From Paenibacillus sp. FSL H8-0332 (GTDB lineage Bacteria; Bacillota; Bacilli; Paenibacillales; Paenibacillaceae), in contig NZ_CP150145.1 in the NCBI RefSeq assembly GCF_037963835.1, forward strand, positions 6,820,001 to 6,884,000: a DNA stretch of 64,000 bases, given 5' to 3'. Positions 42,819 through 52,397 of this stretch are shown here, in pieces. The number at the start of each line of letters is the position of its first letter. Position 1 is the stretch's first letter. The translations under genes and the position numbers were made by a program. The notes beneath the pieces were generated by a model. That model saw only the letters and a list, made by a program, of their open reading frames with translations. It searched no databases and was not told where the DNA came from.

Positions 42819-44054
42819 TTAATACACCGCCTGCGGCGCAAACTGCCCGGTGCCTTTTAACGTATAGTCGTAGAATTCAAGAATTAGCCTGTTCATCGTC
42901 TCTATACAGTAATATTTATCGATATCCGCCTGCCCGCGCTGCAGCATATTCGCAAGTATCGGGGAGAACAGCGGCAGATCCGTGAGACTCAAGTGCTTGG
43001 CTCCCTCAAAATGAACGGTATACGCATCCTTGAAGTTCGGATTACCGGTCTTATTCGCTGCATAAGCAGAGTTCTTGCCGAGCTGTCTCCACACATCGTC
43101 TGTATAGATGTTCAGCAGAGGTACGCGGTAAGGCTCTTCTTTGGCCACCAGATCATTCATCTTCCGGTCATACACAAGCTCGGTGAAGAACGGGGCATCC
43201 AGATTTACGACAGCATCCACATCACTGCGCTCCCGGCCAACCGCCACGCTTGCCGCACCACCCATGGAGTGGCCGATTACGCCAATGTGCTTAGTGTCGA
43301 TCAGTTGGTATACAGGTTCCTGGTCACTTCCCCCCTTATCCAGAATCGTATCGATTACCAGATTCATATCCCCGGTTCGCAGCTTCATCCATTTTTGCGT
43401 AAGGCCGTACAGCTCTTCCACGGTGTATACTCCGTCTTTATTGGAGTCGTTAACCTCACGCATATATTCTGCATTAACCATAGTGACCTTCCCGTCCGCG
43501 CCTTGTGTATAGAAGGAATGGTAAGGATGATCGATGGATACCACAACATAGCCGTGACTGGCCAGCTCCGTGAAGGTTGAAGCGTTACTCTCTCTAACCC
43601 CGAAGGCTCCATGAGAAAAGACTATCAGCGGATACTTGCCCTCCGCATGGCCCGGATACCAGAATTCCACATTCACCCGCCGGTGCTCCCCCGTATCTGT
43701 AAACTCCTCCACTCGGGTAGTGTCTGTATAGGTGTAGACAGCCGTTCTGACCTCATATTTCCCAGTTACTTCAGGTGTACGGTACTGCGGGAATAGAATA
43801 GGCGGGATAAGTGCAATTAGCAGCGCCACAGCGGTTAGCAGCCTTTTCCACACCCGGGTTGAACGCCTGGACGGTCTCACGCCTGTCTTCTTGCGGATCA
43901 GATCAACCGAGCCTTTCAGCGCAAAAACAAACAGTAATACCGCCAGTAATACCCAACTGAAGCTCCAATCGATAACGGGGGACCATGTCAGTATAACGAA
44001 TACGATAAACAGGGTAATTCTAATCCAGCTTATGAGCTTGATGCGGCTGTGCAT
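42819..44054 (-). CDS. Membrane-anchored alpha/beta hydrolase (PAF-acetylhydrolase-like)
   Basis: 411 residues from the ATG after AAAAGGAG. Four N-terminal TM segments (about 1-100), then an extracellular hydrolase: oxyanion region IVFSHGAFG near 150, nucleophile Ser in HIGVIGHSMGGAAS, acid and His in the C-terminal half (KHLSLTDL). Similar to bacterial PAF-acetylhydrolase/lipase-like enzymes, cleaving lipid or ester substrates. The physiological substrate is unknown. Confidence 0.83.
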   Translation of the reverse strand: MHSRIKLISWIRITLFIVFVILTWSPVIDWSFSWVLLAVLLFVFALKGSVDLIRKKTGVRPSRRSTRVWKRLLTAVALLIALIPPILFPQYRTPEVTGKYEVRTAVYTYTDTTRVEEFTDTGEHRRVNVEFWYPGHAEGKYPLIVFSHGAFGVRESNASTFTELASHGYVVVSIDHPYHSFYTQGADGKVTMVNAEYMREVNDSNKDGVYTVEELYGLTQKWMKLRTGDMNLVIDTILDKGGSDQEPVYQLIDTKHIGVIGHSMGGAASVAVGRERSDVDAVVNLDAPFFTELVYDRKMNDLVAKEEPYRVPLLNIYTDDVWRQLGKNSAYAANKTGNPNFKDAYTVHFEGAKHLSLTDLPLFSPILANMLQRGQADIDKYYCIETMNRLILEFYDYTLKGTGQFAPQAVY

Positions 44055-44188
44055 AGAGATTCTCCTTTTCGCGTTAAGTGATGAACTCATCATAAAAAAC
44101 TGCGAAAAGGGTGTATACCCATTTACGGTAAGCTGTAGCTACAGGGCAATAAGATGCACAATACCCCCGCGCGGCACTCCCTACGGAA

Positions 44189-44623
44189 TTACTCACGGAT
44201 GTCCTGCTTCACTACCTTCAGTCGCTCATTAATCTGCTCCGCTTCCTTCTTATCCTTCTCATAGGACAGCAGACGGACAATGGCATAGACTACAGCGATT
44301 TGCAGGGCAAACAGAAGTGCAGCGGATACACTGGCTACAGCTCCGATCAGGCTGGCAAGGGTAATCAACAGAAGCTCCAGCAGGAGAAAATGAATAACGA
44401 TTCTCACACGCATCGCCTGCTCGCTTACCTCGTCAGGAGCGTACAACATCAAGCCTGTCAATGCACCAAGCAGGGAGAAGCCCATAATCGTATAGATGGA
44501 TGTCAGGTCAAAGGCGAGTTCCGGCATGAAAATCTGCCGCAGCACCGTAATGATTATGATAATGGATGCGAAGATAACCAGAAAATCGCGGATGATGTCT
44601 TTGGCAACCTCAGAACGCTTCAT
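44189..44623 (-). CDS. DUF3021 membrane protein
   Basis: 144 residues with four TM helices and a charged C-terminal tail. DUF3021 proteins are almost always encoded beside a LytTR regulator, as here (14 bp after its stop), and are thought to bind and hold it inactive at the membrane. Promoters controlled by the pair are not evident. Confidence 0.85.
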   Translation of the reverse strand: MKRSEVAKDIIRDFLVIFASIIIIITVLRQIFMPELAFDLTSIYTIMGFSLLGALTGLMLYAPDEVSEQAMRVRIVIHFLLLELLLITLASLIGAVASVSAALLFALQIAVVYAIVRLLSYEKDKKEAEQINERLKVVKQDIRE

Positions 44624-44637
44624 GCTGTAATCCCCCT

Positions 44638-45069
44638 TTATAATCCAAGTCTTTGTTTCAGTACGGGCACATACTGTCTTGAAATGACTACACGTTCCCC
44701 GTTATCCAGCAGTGCTGTGAACCGGCCGCTGAGGGACGGACGCACGCTCTCGATCTTGGCGATATTCAGAATCGTGGATTTGGAGGCGCGAAAACAGTTC
44801 TTGTCCCGGCACAGCTCCTCCAGCTCATACAGCTTCTGCTTCACTTCATGCACCTGGTTCTCGCTGTAGACAAACACTTTGCCATCCACAGCTTCGAAAT
44901 AATAGACATCACTGAGCTTGATGCGGCTGACCCGCTCTTCCTGTACTCCCAGCAGGACCAGAGTCTCTGCCTTAAGCTTATGTACTATCTGACTGATCTC
45001 ATCAGTTGCTTCATAGCATCTGATGATGATTTCCTCTTGCTGCTCCCTGCTGATTTGCTCGATGGAAAT
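44638..45069 (-). CDS. LytTR-domain regulator with apparent ATT start
   Basis: 143 residues if started at ATT (45067-45069). The C-terminal LytTR DNA-binding domain (about 45-143) has VYYFEAVDGKVFVY, CFRASKSTILNIAKI and GERVVISRQYVPVLKQRLG. Between the upstream stop and codon 62 there is no ATG, GTG or TTG in frame; the first canonical start (GTG, 44889) falls inside the DNA-binding domain. A perfect AGGTGATCC Shine-Dalgarno lies 7 bases before the ATT. It is the usual partner of DUF3021. Either translation starts at ATT, which keeps expression low, or ATG was lost. Confidence 0.78.
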   Translation of the reverse strand: MSIEQISREQQEEIIIRCYEATDEISQIVHKLKAETLVLLGVQEERVSRIKLSDVYYFEAVDGKVFVYSENQVHEVKQKLYELEELCRDKNCFRASKSTILNIAKIESVRPSLSGRFTALLDNGERVVISRQYVPVLKQRLGL

Positions 45070-45178
45070 TCGGATAGGATCACCTGCGATAATTCAGATT
45101 TGAAGGTCTGTTGCCTAATTAATGTACATGATACGGGAACCGCTCCCATACGACAAATATAACTTTTACACAGGTACG

Positions 45179-45218
45179 CCAAAAGGCTGCCCTCCGGTTG
45201 GACCGGTCAGACAGCCTC
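45179..45218 (-). terminator. Terminator of the siderophore ABC operon
   Basis: Stem AGGCTG..TCCGGT / ACCGG..CAGCCT with T residues on the minus strand, about 45 bp after the ATPase stop. Confidence 0.65.
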
Positions 45219-45259
45219 ATATGCGATGTGGAGCTTCCAGGAATGTGATGCCCTAGTCC

Positions 45260-46078
45260 TTACTCTGGCGCATTCCCCTGCCTGTTATGATACCGCCCTC
45301 TAGGCACGACCAGCGGGGAACCGGAGACCGGGTCAGGGATGACTGTGCAATCCAGTCCGAAGATCTCTTTGACCCGCAGGCTTGTGATGACCTCTGCGGG
45401 CGCACCCTCCGCAACTAGCCGACCGGAATGCAGTGCAAAGATATGGTCGGCATACCGGGCGGACAGGTTGATATCATGCAGTACCATGACGATGGTGGTT
45501 CCATGCTTGCGGTTCAGATCGGTGAGCAGGTCCAGAATCTCCACCTGATAGGTGATATCCAGGAAGGTGGTCGGCTCATCCAGGAACAGGATATCGGTCT
45601 GCTGGGCCAGGGCCATCGCAATCCAGACCCGCTGCTGCTGCCCGCCTGAGAGCTCATCAATATTACGGTTAGCGAATTCGGTGATATTCATAATCTCCAT
45701 CGCTTCGGCCACGGCCTCGTAATCCTTCCGGGACCAGCCCCCAAGCAAGGATTGGTGCGGGAATCTGCCGCGTCCCACCAGATCGGCAACCGATATCCCT
45801 TCCGGCACAATCGGTGATTGCGGCAGCAGCCCGATGACCCGGGCCAGCGCTTTGGCCGGAATCTGCGAGATCGGCTTGTTGTCCAGCGTCACCTGGCCTG
45901 CGGTATGCTTGATCAGCCGGGCCATGGTTTTGAGCAGGGTGGATTTCCCGCAGCCGTTGGAGCCGATAATCACACTGATCTGACGATCCGGGATCACCAG
46001 GTCTATCCCATGAATAATCGTCTTATTCTCATAGCCCGCTATCAACTGCTCAGCTCCAAACACATGTGCCTTGTTCAT
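45260..46078 (-). CDS. Siderophore ABC transporter ATP-binding protein (FecE-like)
   Basis: 272 residues: Walker A GSNGCGKST near 39-47, Q-loop LLPQSP, signature LSGGQQQR, Walker B ILFLDEPT, H-loop VLHD. It energises iron-siderophore import for the two permeases encoded upstream. Similar to B. subtilis YusV/FhuC. Last gene of a four-gene Fur-controlled operon. Confidence 0.93.
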   Translation of the reverse strand: MNKAHVFGAEQLIAGYENKTIIHGIDLVIPDRQISVIIGSNGCGKSTLLKTMARLIKHTAGQVTLDNKPISQIPAKALARVIGLLPQSPIVPEGISVADLVGRGRFPHQSLLGGWSRKDYEAVAEAMEIMNITEFANRNIDELSGGQQQRVWIAMALAQQTDILFLDEPTTFLDITYQVEILDLLTDLNRKHGTTIVMVLHDINLSARYADHIFALHSGRLVAEGAPAEVITSLRVKEIFGLDCTVIPDPVSGSPLVVPRGRYHNRQGNAPE

Positions 46079-47109
46079 TATAATTCTCCCTTTCGATTCA
46101 TGCGGATTAACAGGAAGATCAGATAAGGCGCTCCGAGTAATCCGGTAATGATGCCTACAGGGAATCTGTACTCAAAAGCAAATTGTCCAATCAGATCGGA
46201 CGCCAGGACCAGATTCACACCCACCAGACCTGCGGGGATGATGCTGGAGGCACCTGTACCCACCAGTCTTTTAGCAATCGGCCCTGACAGGAAGGAAACA
46301 AACGCAATAGGTCCGGTAGTAGCCGTAGCAATCGCCACCATACAGACAGAGCTGACAATCAGTGCAATTCGGGTCCGGTCTGTGCGGACTCCAAGCGAGG
46401 TAGCCGACTGCTCCCCCAGCTCGAGAATACTCAGATGCTTGCCCAGCAGTATGATGACAGGCGAACAGATCAGCACGATGATCACCAGCGGCGGAAGCTC
46501 GCGCATCTGTGAGCCGTTCAGGCTGCCGGTCAGCCAGCGGACCGCTGAAGGGATGTCCTTCTCGGAGCCGATCAGCAGCAGGTAGGAGATCACGGCATCC
46601 AGCATCGCCTGAAGGCCAATTCCGATCAGAATTAACCGCCCGATGGAGAAGGTTCTTCCCCTGGAGAGCACGTAGATCAGCAGCACGGTAGCAAGGCCAG
46701 CGATAACCGAAGCAACAGAGACTACAGCTCCGCTGGCTTGCAGGATCACAATACAGTATACCGCCGCCGCACTTGATCCGGAGGTAATGCCAATGACATT
46801 CGGATTCGCCAGCGGATTGCGCAGCATTGTCTGGAAGGTGTACCCGGCAATGCCGAAGGCGAATCCGGCAAAAAGACCCGCCAGCATCCGCGGCAGCCGG
46901 ATCACATTCACGGCGAAGGAGACACCCCTCAGCTCTTCCCCGGAGAGTACGCGGATGACCTCCGAGGCCGGATAGACGGTATTACCGAGCAGAAGCATCG
47001 CGCAGCACAGTACACAAGCAAGTACTGCAAGCAGGCTGGTAACAATCAGGCCCCGGCGGTATCTCTGACGTCTGCCCGCCATAATGAATTCAATCGTTTC
47101 ATTTCTCAT
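46078..47109 (-). CDS. Siderophore ABC transporter permease (FecCD family)
   Basis: 343 residues, about nine to ten TM helices, with FecCD motifs NPLANPNVIGITSGSSAAA and GPIAFVSFLSGPIAKRLVG. It forms a heterodimeric channel with the permease encoded upstream (4-bp overlap) and overlaps the ATPase start by one base. Confidence 0.93.
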   Translation of the reverse strand: MRNETIEFIMAGRRQRYRRGLIVTSLLAVLACVLCCAMLLLGNTVYPASEVIRVLSGEELRGVSFAVNVIRLPRMLAGLFAGFAFGIAGYTFQTMLRNPLANPNVIGITSGSSAAAVYCIVILQASGAVVSVASVIAGLATVLLIYVLSRGRTFSIGRLILIGIGLQAMLDAVISYLLLIGSEKDIPSAVRWLTGSLNGSQMRELPPLVIIVLICSPVIILLGKHLSILELGEQSATSLGVRTDRTRIALIVSSVCMVAIATATTGPIAFVSFLSGPIAKRLVGTGASSIIPAGLVGVNLVLASDLIGQFAFEYRFPVGIITGLLGAPYLIFLLIRMNRKGEL

Positions 47110-48146
47110 AAGGATCGCACTTTCGACTTCATCGCTAATAGAATCAGGATCGGTGCCCCTACAAAGGCCGTGACCACACCGACTTCAAGCTCTCCGGGGC
47201 TGCCAATCAGCCGGCCGCCTACATCGGAGACGGTCAGAATAATAGCCCCGGTGACCGCTGACATCGGGATCACGAACCGCAGGTCCGAGCCGAGGATCAG
47301 ACGGATTACGTGAGTGGACAACAGACCGATGAACCCGATAGGCCCGGCCAATGCCGTCACCGCTCCGCATAATAATACCCCCGCCAGCGCGGCGATCAGC
47401 CGCAGCGTCCCTGTGCGGACACCGAGTCCGGTCGCCACATCATCGCCCAGAGCCAGCGCATTCAGGGCCGGAGCTGTAATGAAGGCAATCAGCATGCCGA
47501 TCAGCAGGAACGGAAGGAAGGTTGTAATGCCGCTCCAGGTTCCCGCACCCACACTGCCCACCTGCCAGAACCGGAACTGGTCCATGACGTAAGCGCGCGG
47601 AATCATGATGGCGGTAACCAGAGAGGACAGGGCCGCACTGATCGCAGCACCCGCCAGAACGAGCTTAATGGGCGTGGCTCCGCCACGCCCCATCGAGCCG
47701 ATTCCGAATACGAATACCGCTGTAATTGCAGCTCCGGCTAAGGCTAACCATATATATTGGCCCGCAGTGCTTATGTTCAGGAATGCAATTCCGCAGACCA
47801 CGAACAAAGAAGCTCCCGTGTTCACCCCGAGGATGCTGGGATCGGCAATCGGGTTACGGGTCACCGCCTGCATCAAGGCTCCCGATACACCGAGCGCCCC
47901 GCCGCACATCAGGCTGAACACCGTCCGGGAGATCCGCTTGCGGACCACGTTTGCCCCATAGCTGTCCACCTCTGGACGGAATAGCCCGTCAATCAGCTCA
48001 TTCCAGCCTACATGACGGGCTCCCAGTACCAGTGAGGCAATGATGCACAGGACCAGCAGGACCATGCAGCTCACCAGCACGAGGATGAAATTCTTCGGCA
48101 TATGCAATTTTAGCTTGTTATCGTCCGAGACCGGTGAACTCATCAT
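47106..48146 (-). CDS. Siderophore ABC transporter permease (FecCD family)
   Basis: 346 residues, nine to ten TM helices, with NPIADPSILGVNTGAS and GPIGFIGLLSTHVIRLILG, the FecCD hallmarks. Overlaps its neighbours by 4 bp each side. Partner of the second permease; specific for a ferric hydroxamate or carboxylate siderophore, by resemblance to YfiZ/YfhA. Confidence 0.93.
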   Translation of the reverse strand: MMSSPVSDDNKLKLHMPKNFILVLVSCMVLLVLCIIASLVLGARHVGWNELIDGLFRPEVDSYGANVVRKRISRTVFSLMCGGALGVSGALMQAVTRNPIADPSILGVNTGASLFVVCGIAFLNISTAGQYIWLALAGAAITAVFVFGIGSMGRGGATPIKLVLAGAAISAALSSLVTAIMIPRAYVMDQFRFWQVGSVGAGTWSGITTFLPFLLIGMLIAFITAPALNALALGDDVATGLGVRTGTLRLIAALAGVLLCGAVTALAGPIGFIGLLSTHVIRLILGSDLRFVIPMSAVTGAIILTVSDVGGRLIGSPGELEVGVVTAFVGAPILILLAMKSKVRSL

Positions 48147-49234
48147 TTTATTTTATCAATAGCTCCCCCAATTAAGGCAAGGTATTCATCAATCGTATAC
48201 GCAATGGACAGTGGGTTCGGTGTTCCGGCAGCTACCAGCGGAGTATCACTGTCGATAAAAGCTACCGATCCCCGTTCAATGGCTGGGATTTTGCCGATCA
48301 GTGAATCTGCTTGGAGCGTCTTAAGCAATTCGTCATTTCCATAACCCACGATCAGATCCGCATCATACAAGGCTTCCACATTCTCGGAGCTTAAGCTGAG
48401 CGAGTAGCTGGTAGGGTCTGTAATTTGTTTGGTAATACTCTCGGGATACGTCATGCCCAGCTCATACAGGAATGCGACCCGGGAGTCCACAGGTGTATAA
48501 ATATGCAGTTTCGACAAATCCTCAGCGGAGAAATTGACCCAGACTACTTTTTTGCCGGCAATCTGCGGATATTTGCTCAGCTTGTCCTTAACCAGGGCTT
48601 CGGTGTCTTTGATGAGCTGCTCGCCTTCAGGCTTCATGCCCATGCCTTCTGCGTTCAGCAGCACCTGCTCACGCCATGTCGTAGCCCAAGCAGCCGTCGG
48701 GTAAGCTACCACTGGAGCGATCTGGCTCAGTGTCTCATAGTCTTCCTTCGTCAGGCCCGAGTACGCGGCCAGAATAACATCAGGGTTGGCGTCAGAGATC
48801 GCCTCGAAATCAAGACCATCCGTATCCTGGAACACATTCGGATCGGTTACATTCAGCTCCTTGAGCTTATCTGCGGTCCAAGGCAGCAGTCCGCTGCCAT
48901 CCTGCACGCCGAAGTTCGCAGCCGAGAAGCCTACAGGGACAACGCCCAAGGCCAGAGCCACATCATGGTTAGCCCACTGCACAGTAACTACGCGTTCCGG
49001 CTTGCTCTTAATGACAGCTTCACCAAGCGCATGCTTGATGGTAACCGGATAGGTCACAGCATCCTGCGCCGCTGGTGCTTCTGTGCTTGCCGCTTCGCTA
49101 GTTGCAGCTGCTGTCGGTGCAGGGGAAGGTGAAGCTGCTGAATTCGACTGGTTAGACGAGCAGCCTGCCAGCACTATAGTTAGCGCTAATGGAATGAATA
49201 ATGTCTTGAAAGAGAACTTTTGGGTACGGTTCAT
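48143..49234 (-). CDS. Siderophore-binding lipoprotein
   Basis: 363 residues: signal and lipobox VLAGC, Ser/Ala/Pro linker, then a class III (BtuF/FhuD-type) binding fold with a long central helix. It has the TVQWANHDVALALG segment near 85-98. Resembles YfiY. First gene of the operon; expression is controlled by the Fur box just upstream. Confidence 0.92.
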   Translation of the reverse strand: MNRTQKFSFKTLFIPLALTIVLAGCSSNQSNSAASPSPAPTAAATSEAASTEAPAAQDAVTYPVTIKHALGEAVIKSKPERVVTVQWANHDVALALGVVPVGFSAANFGVQDGSGLLPWTADKLKELNVTDPNVFQDTDGLDFEAISDANPDVILAAYSGLTKEDYETLSQIAPVVAYPTAAWATTWREQVLLNAEGMGMKPEGEQLIKDTEALVKDKLSKYPQIAGKKVVWVNFSAEDLSKLHIYTPVDSRVAFLYELGMTYPESITKQITDPTSYSLSLSSENVEALYDADLIVGYGNDELLKTLQADSLIGKIPAIERGSVAFIDSDTPLVAAGTPNPLSIAYTIDEYLALIGGAIDKIK

Positions 49235-49271
49235 GTGTGGACCCTTCCTTATCTGAATAGGTTTTTTATAC

Positions 49272-49290
49272 GATAATGAGAATCATTATC
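49272..49290 (-). promoter_or_regulatory. Fur box
   Basis: GATAATGAGAATCATTATC matches the 19-bp Fur consensus GATAATGATAATCATTATC at 18 of 19 positions. It overlaps the predicted transcription start of the siderophore operon, so Fe-Fur should repress it. Confidence 0.95.
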
Positions 49291-49294
49291 GATA

Positions 49295-49323
49295 AATATA
49301 TAGGTGTTTGGACAGGTTGTCAA
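49295..49323 (-). promoter_or_regulatory. Promoter of the siderophore operon
   Basis: TTGACA, 17-bp spacer, TATATT on the minus strand, directly upstream of the Fur box. Confidence 0.88.
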
Positions 49324-49347
49324 TGTAAAATCTGGATTCTGCGCTCA

Positions 49348-49395
49348 ACAAAAGCCCGTAAGCGGCACCTGTTACAGTGAGCCGCTTACGGGCTT
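49348..49395 (-). terminator. Terminator of the duplicated stalk-domain gene
   Basis: Perfect 15-bp stem AAGCCCGTAAGCGGC / GCCGCTTACGGGCTT, followed by TTTGTTG on the minus strand, about 47 bp after the stop. Confidence 0.88.
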
Positions 49396-49441
49396 GATCT
49401 AATCCTGGCCTAATATAGAAGGTTAACTCTTGTCCACAAAA

Positions 49442-51070
49442 TTATATGCTCTTAGTCAAGGTAATGGACTGATCGGCGTTGCCCCATTGTACGTTCCAGC
49501 CCAGCAATTCGGTGATGAAGCGGAGTGGAACTACGGTTCTGTTGTCTTCGTTCACAAAGACTTTGGCGCCGACGGATTTTCTCATGCCGTTGACTTCCAT
49601 GAAGTCTTTGTTCATCCAGAACACAAGTGTGTCGTTGCCTGCCTTAATGGTAACCTGCTGAGCTTGTTTGTCCCATTTCACATCCGCCCCGATGCCTTCA
49701 CTCAGATAACGAAGCGGGATGTAGGTCATTCCGCTCCAGATGAACGGCTTGGTATCCATTTGAGTTACTTTTCCGTTAATGTTCAGAACGCCGCTGCCCA
49801 CCTTCATCCAGACTTTCATCATGGAAGCAGGATCTGCTGGTGTTGCAGGTGCAGGTGCTGCTGCATCCTGGAACTTATCGTTGAACTGCGTAACAATCGC
49901 ATTGCCCAGCGCTTGGCCTACCCCGAACATCGTCTTGTAGCCCTCGCGGTTCGTCTTGTACGATACGTCATAGTTGCCCGCTGCATATTGCGTAAGCACC
50001 TGCTGCACTTGATTCTCGTGAGTGGTCAATGCGGATTGCCCCGCTGACTTCGGCAGGTTGCCTGCTGTAGCCGAATCAAGGAAGGCTGCAAATTCAGTGG
50101 TGAAGCCAGCGATACGCGCTTCTACTGCTGCTTTTGCCGCTGCATCATTGTTCTTCACTGCCGTTACGAAATCAGCCTGGGCATTCACATGATTCGTTAC
50201 CCATATCTTCTCAAAAGCCGCTGCCCCTTCTGCACCATAGATGGAAGCAATTGCTGCCTTGAAATCTGCCGTATTCATAGCTTCGGCTGCAATCAGCGCA
50301 TTGGAAGCCGCTCTTCCGTCATATTGCTCCTGCATTTGCAGGACGGACAGAGCAAAGTGTTCACCCGCTAACTGGTTGAGTGCGGATCTCAGATCAGCAG
50401 CCTTGGTATCTGCCTTGGTATTCTCGAATTTAGCAGGCATTTGCGTGGTAATCGCACTGGACAAAGCCTTGCTGATGCCGAACATCTCTGCGTAACCCTT
50501 ACGGTAGGCTTCATACGCGCCTTTGTAATCACCGGCTGCATAATCCTCGAACACTTCCTGGACATGGTTCTCATGACTGCGGATAACCTGCTTCGCGGCA
50601 GCTGCCGGAAGCTTGCCCTCTGTTGCCGTACCGAGGAAATTTCCGAACTCGTCTACAAAGCCGCTTACTTTATCTTCTGCAGCTTTGACGGCTGCGGTGT
50701 CCTTGTTCTTCGTCGCCTTCACCAGATCATCGGTATACTTGTTATGTGCGCGAAAAATCCGTTCGAATTCAGCTGCACCTGCATCACCGTACAGTGAAGC
50801 AATGGCGGGCTGCATATCGAGCGCGTTCTGATCAAGCGCCTGGTAGGCCGCTGCCGCATCCTTGGTACCGTCATAGGCCTTCGTCATCGCGGTTACGGCA
50901 AGGGTGAAATGCTCGGAGAGCAAATAATCCAGGCCCGCTCTCAGCTCTGCAGCCGGTGTATTCACCGAAGCCTTCATCATTGTGTTACCCGGCATTGTTG
51001 CTGCACCTGCCAGTGCCGGCATCATCAAGGTCAAGCTCAACATCGGGACGACCAGTTTCTTCATCTTCAT
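49442..51070 (-). CDS. Secreted protein: two duplicated helical domains plus copper-amine-oxidase-N stalk domain
   Basis: 542 residues. Signal peptide (about 1-23), then two homologous all-helical domains of about 165 residues (about 41-205 and 218-385), each with LxxxLxxLxxEHFxLxV, the segment ASIYGxxGAAxFExIW/F, an HxNxxxDxV helix and SHENHVQ/THENQVQ followed by YAAGxY. Asp/Glu/His positions recur in both, suggesting a metal or cofactor site. The C-terminal half (about 425-540) is the stalk domain that anchors many Paenibacillus surface proteins. Function unknown. Confidence 0.8.
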   Translation of the reverse strand: MKMKKLVVPMLSLTLMMPALAGAATMPGNTMMKASVNTPAAELRAGLDYLLSEHFTLAVTAMTKAYDGTKDAAAAYQALDQNALDMQPAIASLYGDAGAAEFERIFRAHNKYTDDLVKATKNKDTAAVKAAEDKVSGFVDEFGNFLGTATEGKLPAAAAKQVIRSHENHVQEVFEDYAAGDYKGAYEAYRKGYAEMFGISKALSSAITTQMPAKFENTKADTKAADLRSALNQLAGEHFALSVLQMQEQYDGRAASNALIAAEAMNTADFKAAIASIYGAEGAAAFEKIWVTNHVNAQADFVTAVKNNDAAAKAAVEARIAGFTTEFAAFLDSATAGNLPKSAGQSALTTHENQVQQVLTQYAAGNYDVSYKTNREGYKTMFGVGQALGNAIVTQFNDKFQDAAAPAPATPADPASMMKVWMKVGSGVLNINGKVTQMDTKPFIWSGMTYIPLRYLSEGIGADVKWDKQAQQVTIKAGNDTLVFWMNKDFMEVNGMRKSVGAKVFVNEDNRTVVPLRFITELLGWNVQWGNADQSITLTKSI

Positions 51071-51416
51071 CTCACTTCACTCCTTAGGTTGGTTTCATAT
51101 GTGGTGTTCACGTTGCCTGTTTGTCTGTACATACACTGAAACGCAGGGGATTCAGGTTTGGATCACAATCTCGGCTAAAAAAATAAACACTCCCCTCAAC
51201 CTTCGCCCCCCAATCGGCTTGTATCTCCAGCCGCAGCGCGGCTTACACCGTATTTTGCTCCCTATGATCTACATCCGGCCCGCGCGTCTACCGCTCAGAT
51301 CATGCAAACGCAAAAAAAGGCTGCCTGCCGGTTGCCGAACACCCGGTATAGGACAGCCTCTTCTCATAGCAGGCCCTGCCAGAGTATAACTGGCGGGCTT
51401 ACTCAACCAACAGTGA
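51071..51416. other. Intergenic stretch with a terminator
   Basis: No gene supported. It contains the leader of the duplicated stalk-domain gene and the terminator of the next gene at 51312-51359; nothing else recognisable. Confidence 0.6.
51312..51359 (-). terminator. Terminator of the SDR gene
   Basis: AGGCTG.CC..CCGG / CCGG..GG.CAGCCT hairpin followed by seven T on the minus strand, about 58 bp after the stop. Confidence 0.8.
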
Positions 51417-52271
51417 TTAACCCAGCAACGCGCGTACGCCCTCACTCAGCGGGGTAAGCGGACGGTTCAGCAGCTTCGCGAGGTCGCCGCTCTCGATATT
51501 CAGCGCGCCATCACGGATGGCTGCCTGAATGGCAACGACGATCGGCAGCGCCGCTTCCGGCACGCCTGCACCGGCCATAATCTTCGCATAGGCGGTGTCA
51601 TCCACCTGCTGTACGGCAACTTCTTGGCCCAGAACCTCGCCAACTACCGCTGCCAGCTCTGCCTGGGTAAGTGGAGTACCGGACAATTCGTAGATGACAC
51701 TCTCACGGCTCTCTCCAGCCAGAACAGCAGCAGCCGCTTCAGCATAATCGCCGCGTGTAGCCCAGCCTACCTTGCCGTCTCCGGCGGAGGTCAGCCAAGG
51801 AGCACCGGCCTTCACGGCCTGAATGGAGCCGACTTCATTCTCCAGGTACCAGTTGTTGCGCAGGAACGCATACGGAATACCTGATTCACGGATGAACTCT
51901 TCTGTCGCACGGTGTACCGGCGCCAGGAACAGGGAGCTGTTATCGGCCTCGCCTACACTGGTGTAGACGATGAAGCCTACACCTGCACGGACAGCTGCGT
52001 CTACAGCTGCCTTATGCTGGCGGATACGGGTGTCGTTGTCGCCGTCAGCCGAGACGATCAGCAGGCGCTCCACTCCGGCAAAAGCGGTATCCAGCGTCTC
52101 CGGCTGATCGAAATCACCATGACGCACATCTACGCCGCGGGCCTTCAGTGCTTCTGCCTTCTCCGGGTTTCTGACACTGGCTACAATATTCTCAGCGGGT
52201 ACGGTCTTCAGCAGAGTCTCTGCTACGATGGAACCAAATTTACCTGTTGCTCCTGTTAATGCGATTGTCAT
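51417..52271 (-). CDS. NmrA/SDR family NAD(P)H-binding oxidoreductase (quinone oxidoreductase 2-like)
   Basis: 284 residues from the ATG after GGAGGAATATGAG. Rossmann motif TGATGKFG (5-12) and a dinucleotide-binding beta-alpha-beta; YTSVGEAD near 105; no strict YxxxK active site seen, as in QOR2/NmrA-like proteins. Probably an NADPH:quinone or azo-type reductase, or an NADPH sensor. Faces the redox enzyme and MarR gene next door. Confidence 0.85.
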   Translation of the reverse strand: MTIALTGATGKFGSIVAETLLKTVPAENIVASVRNPEKAEALKARGVDVRHGDFDQPETLDTAFAGVERLLIVSADGDNDTRIRQHKAAVDAAVRAGVGFIVYTSVGEADNSSLFLAPVHRATEEFIRESGIPYAFLRNNWYLENEVGSIQAVKAGAPWLTSAGDGKVGWATRGDYAEAAAAVLAGESRESVIYELSGTPLTQAELAAVVGEVLGQEVAVQQVDDTAYAKIMAGAGVPEAALPIVVAIQAAIRDGALNIESGDLAKLLNRPLTPLSEGVRALLG

Positions 52272-52397
52272 CTCATATTCCTCCATTTGGGTTCTTGTAT
52301 TTCAATCTCAGCTATAAGCTCTCGTTGACATCGGCAATCATCACTCATGTAACCATTGTAGTTACAAGTTGGCCGGATGTCAAATAGATTATAGGAT

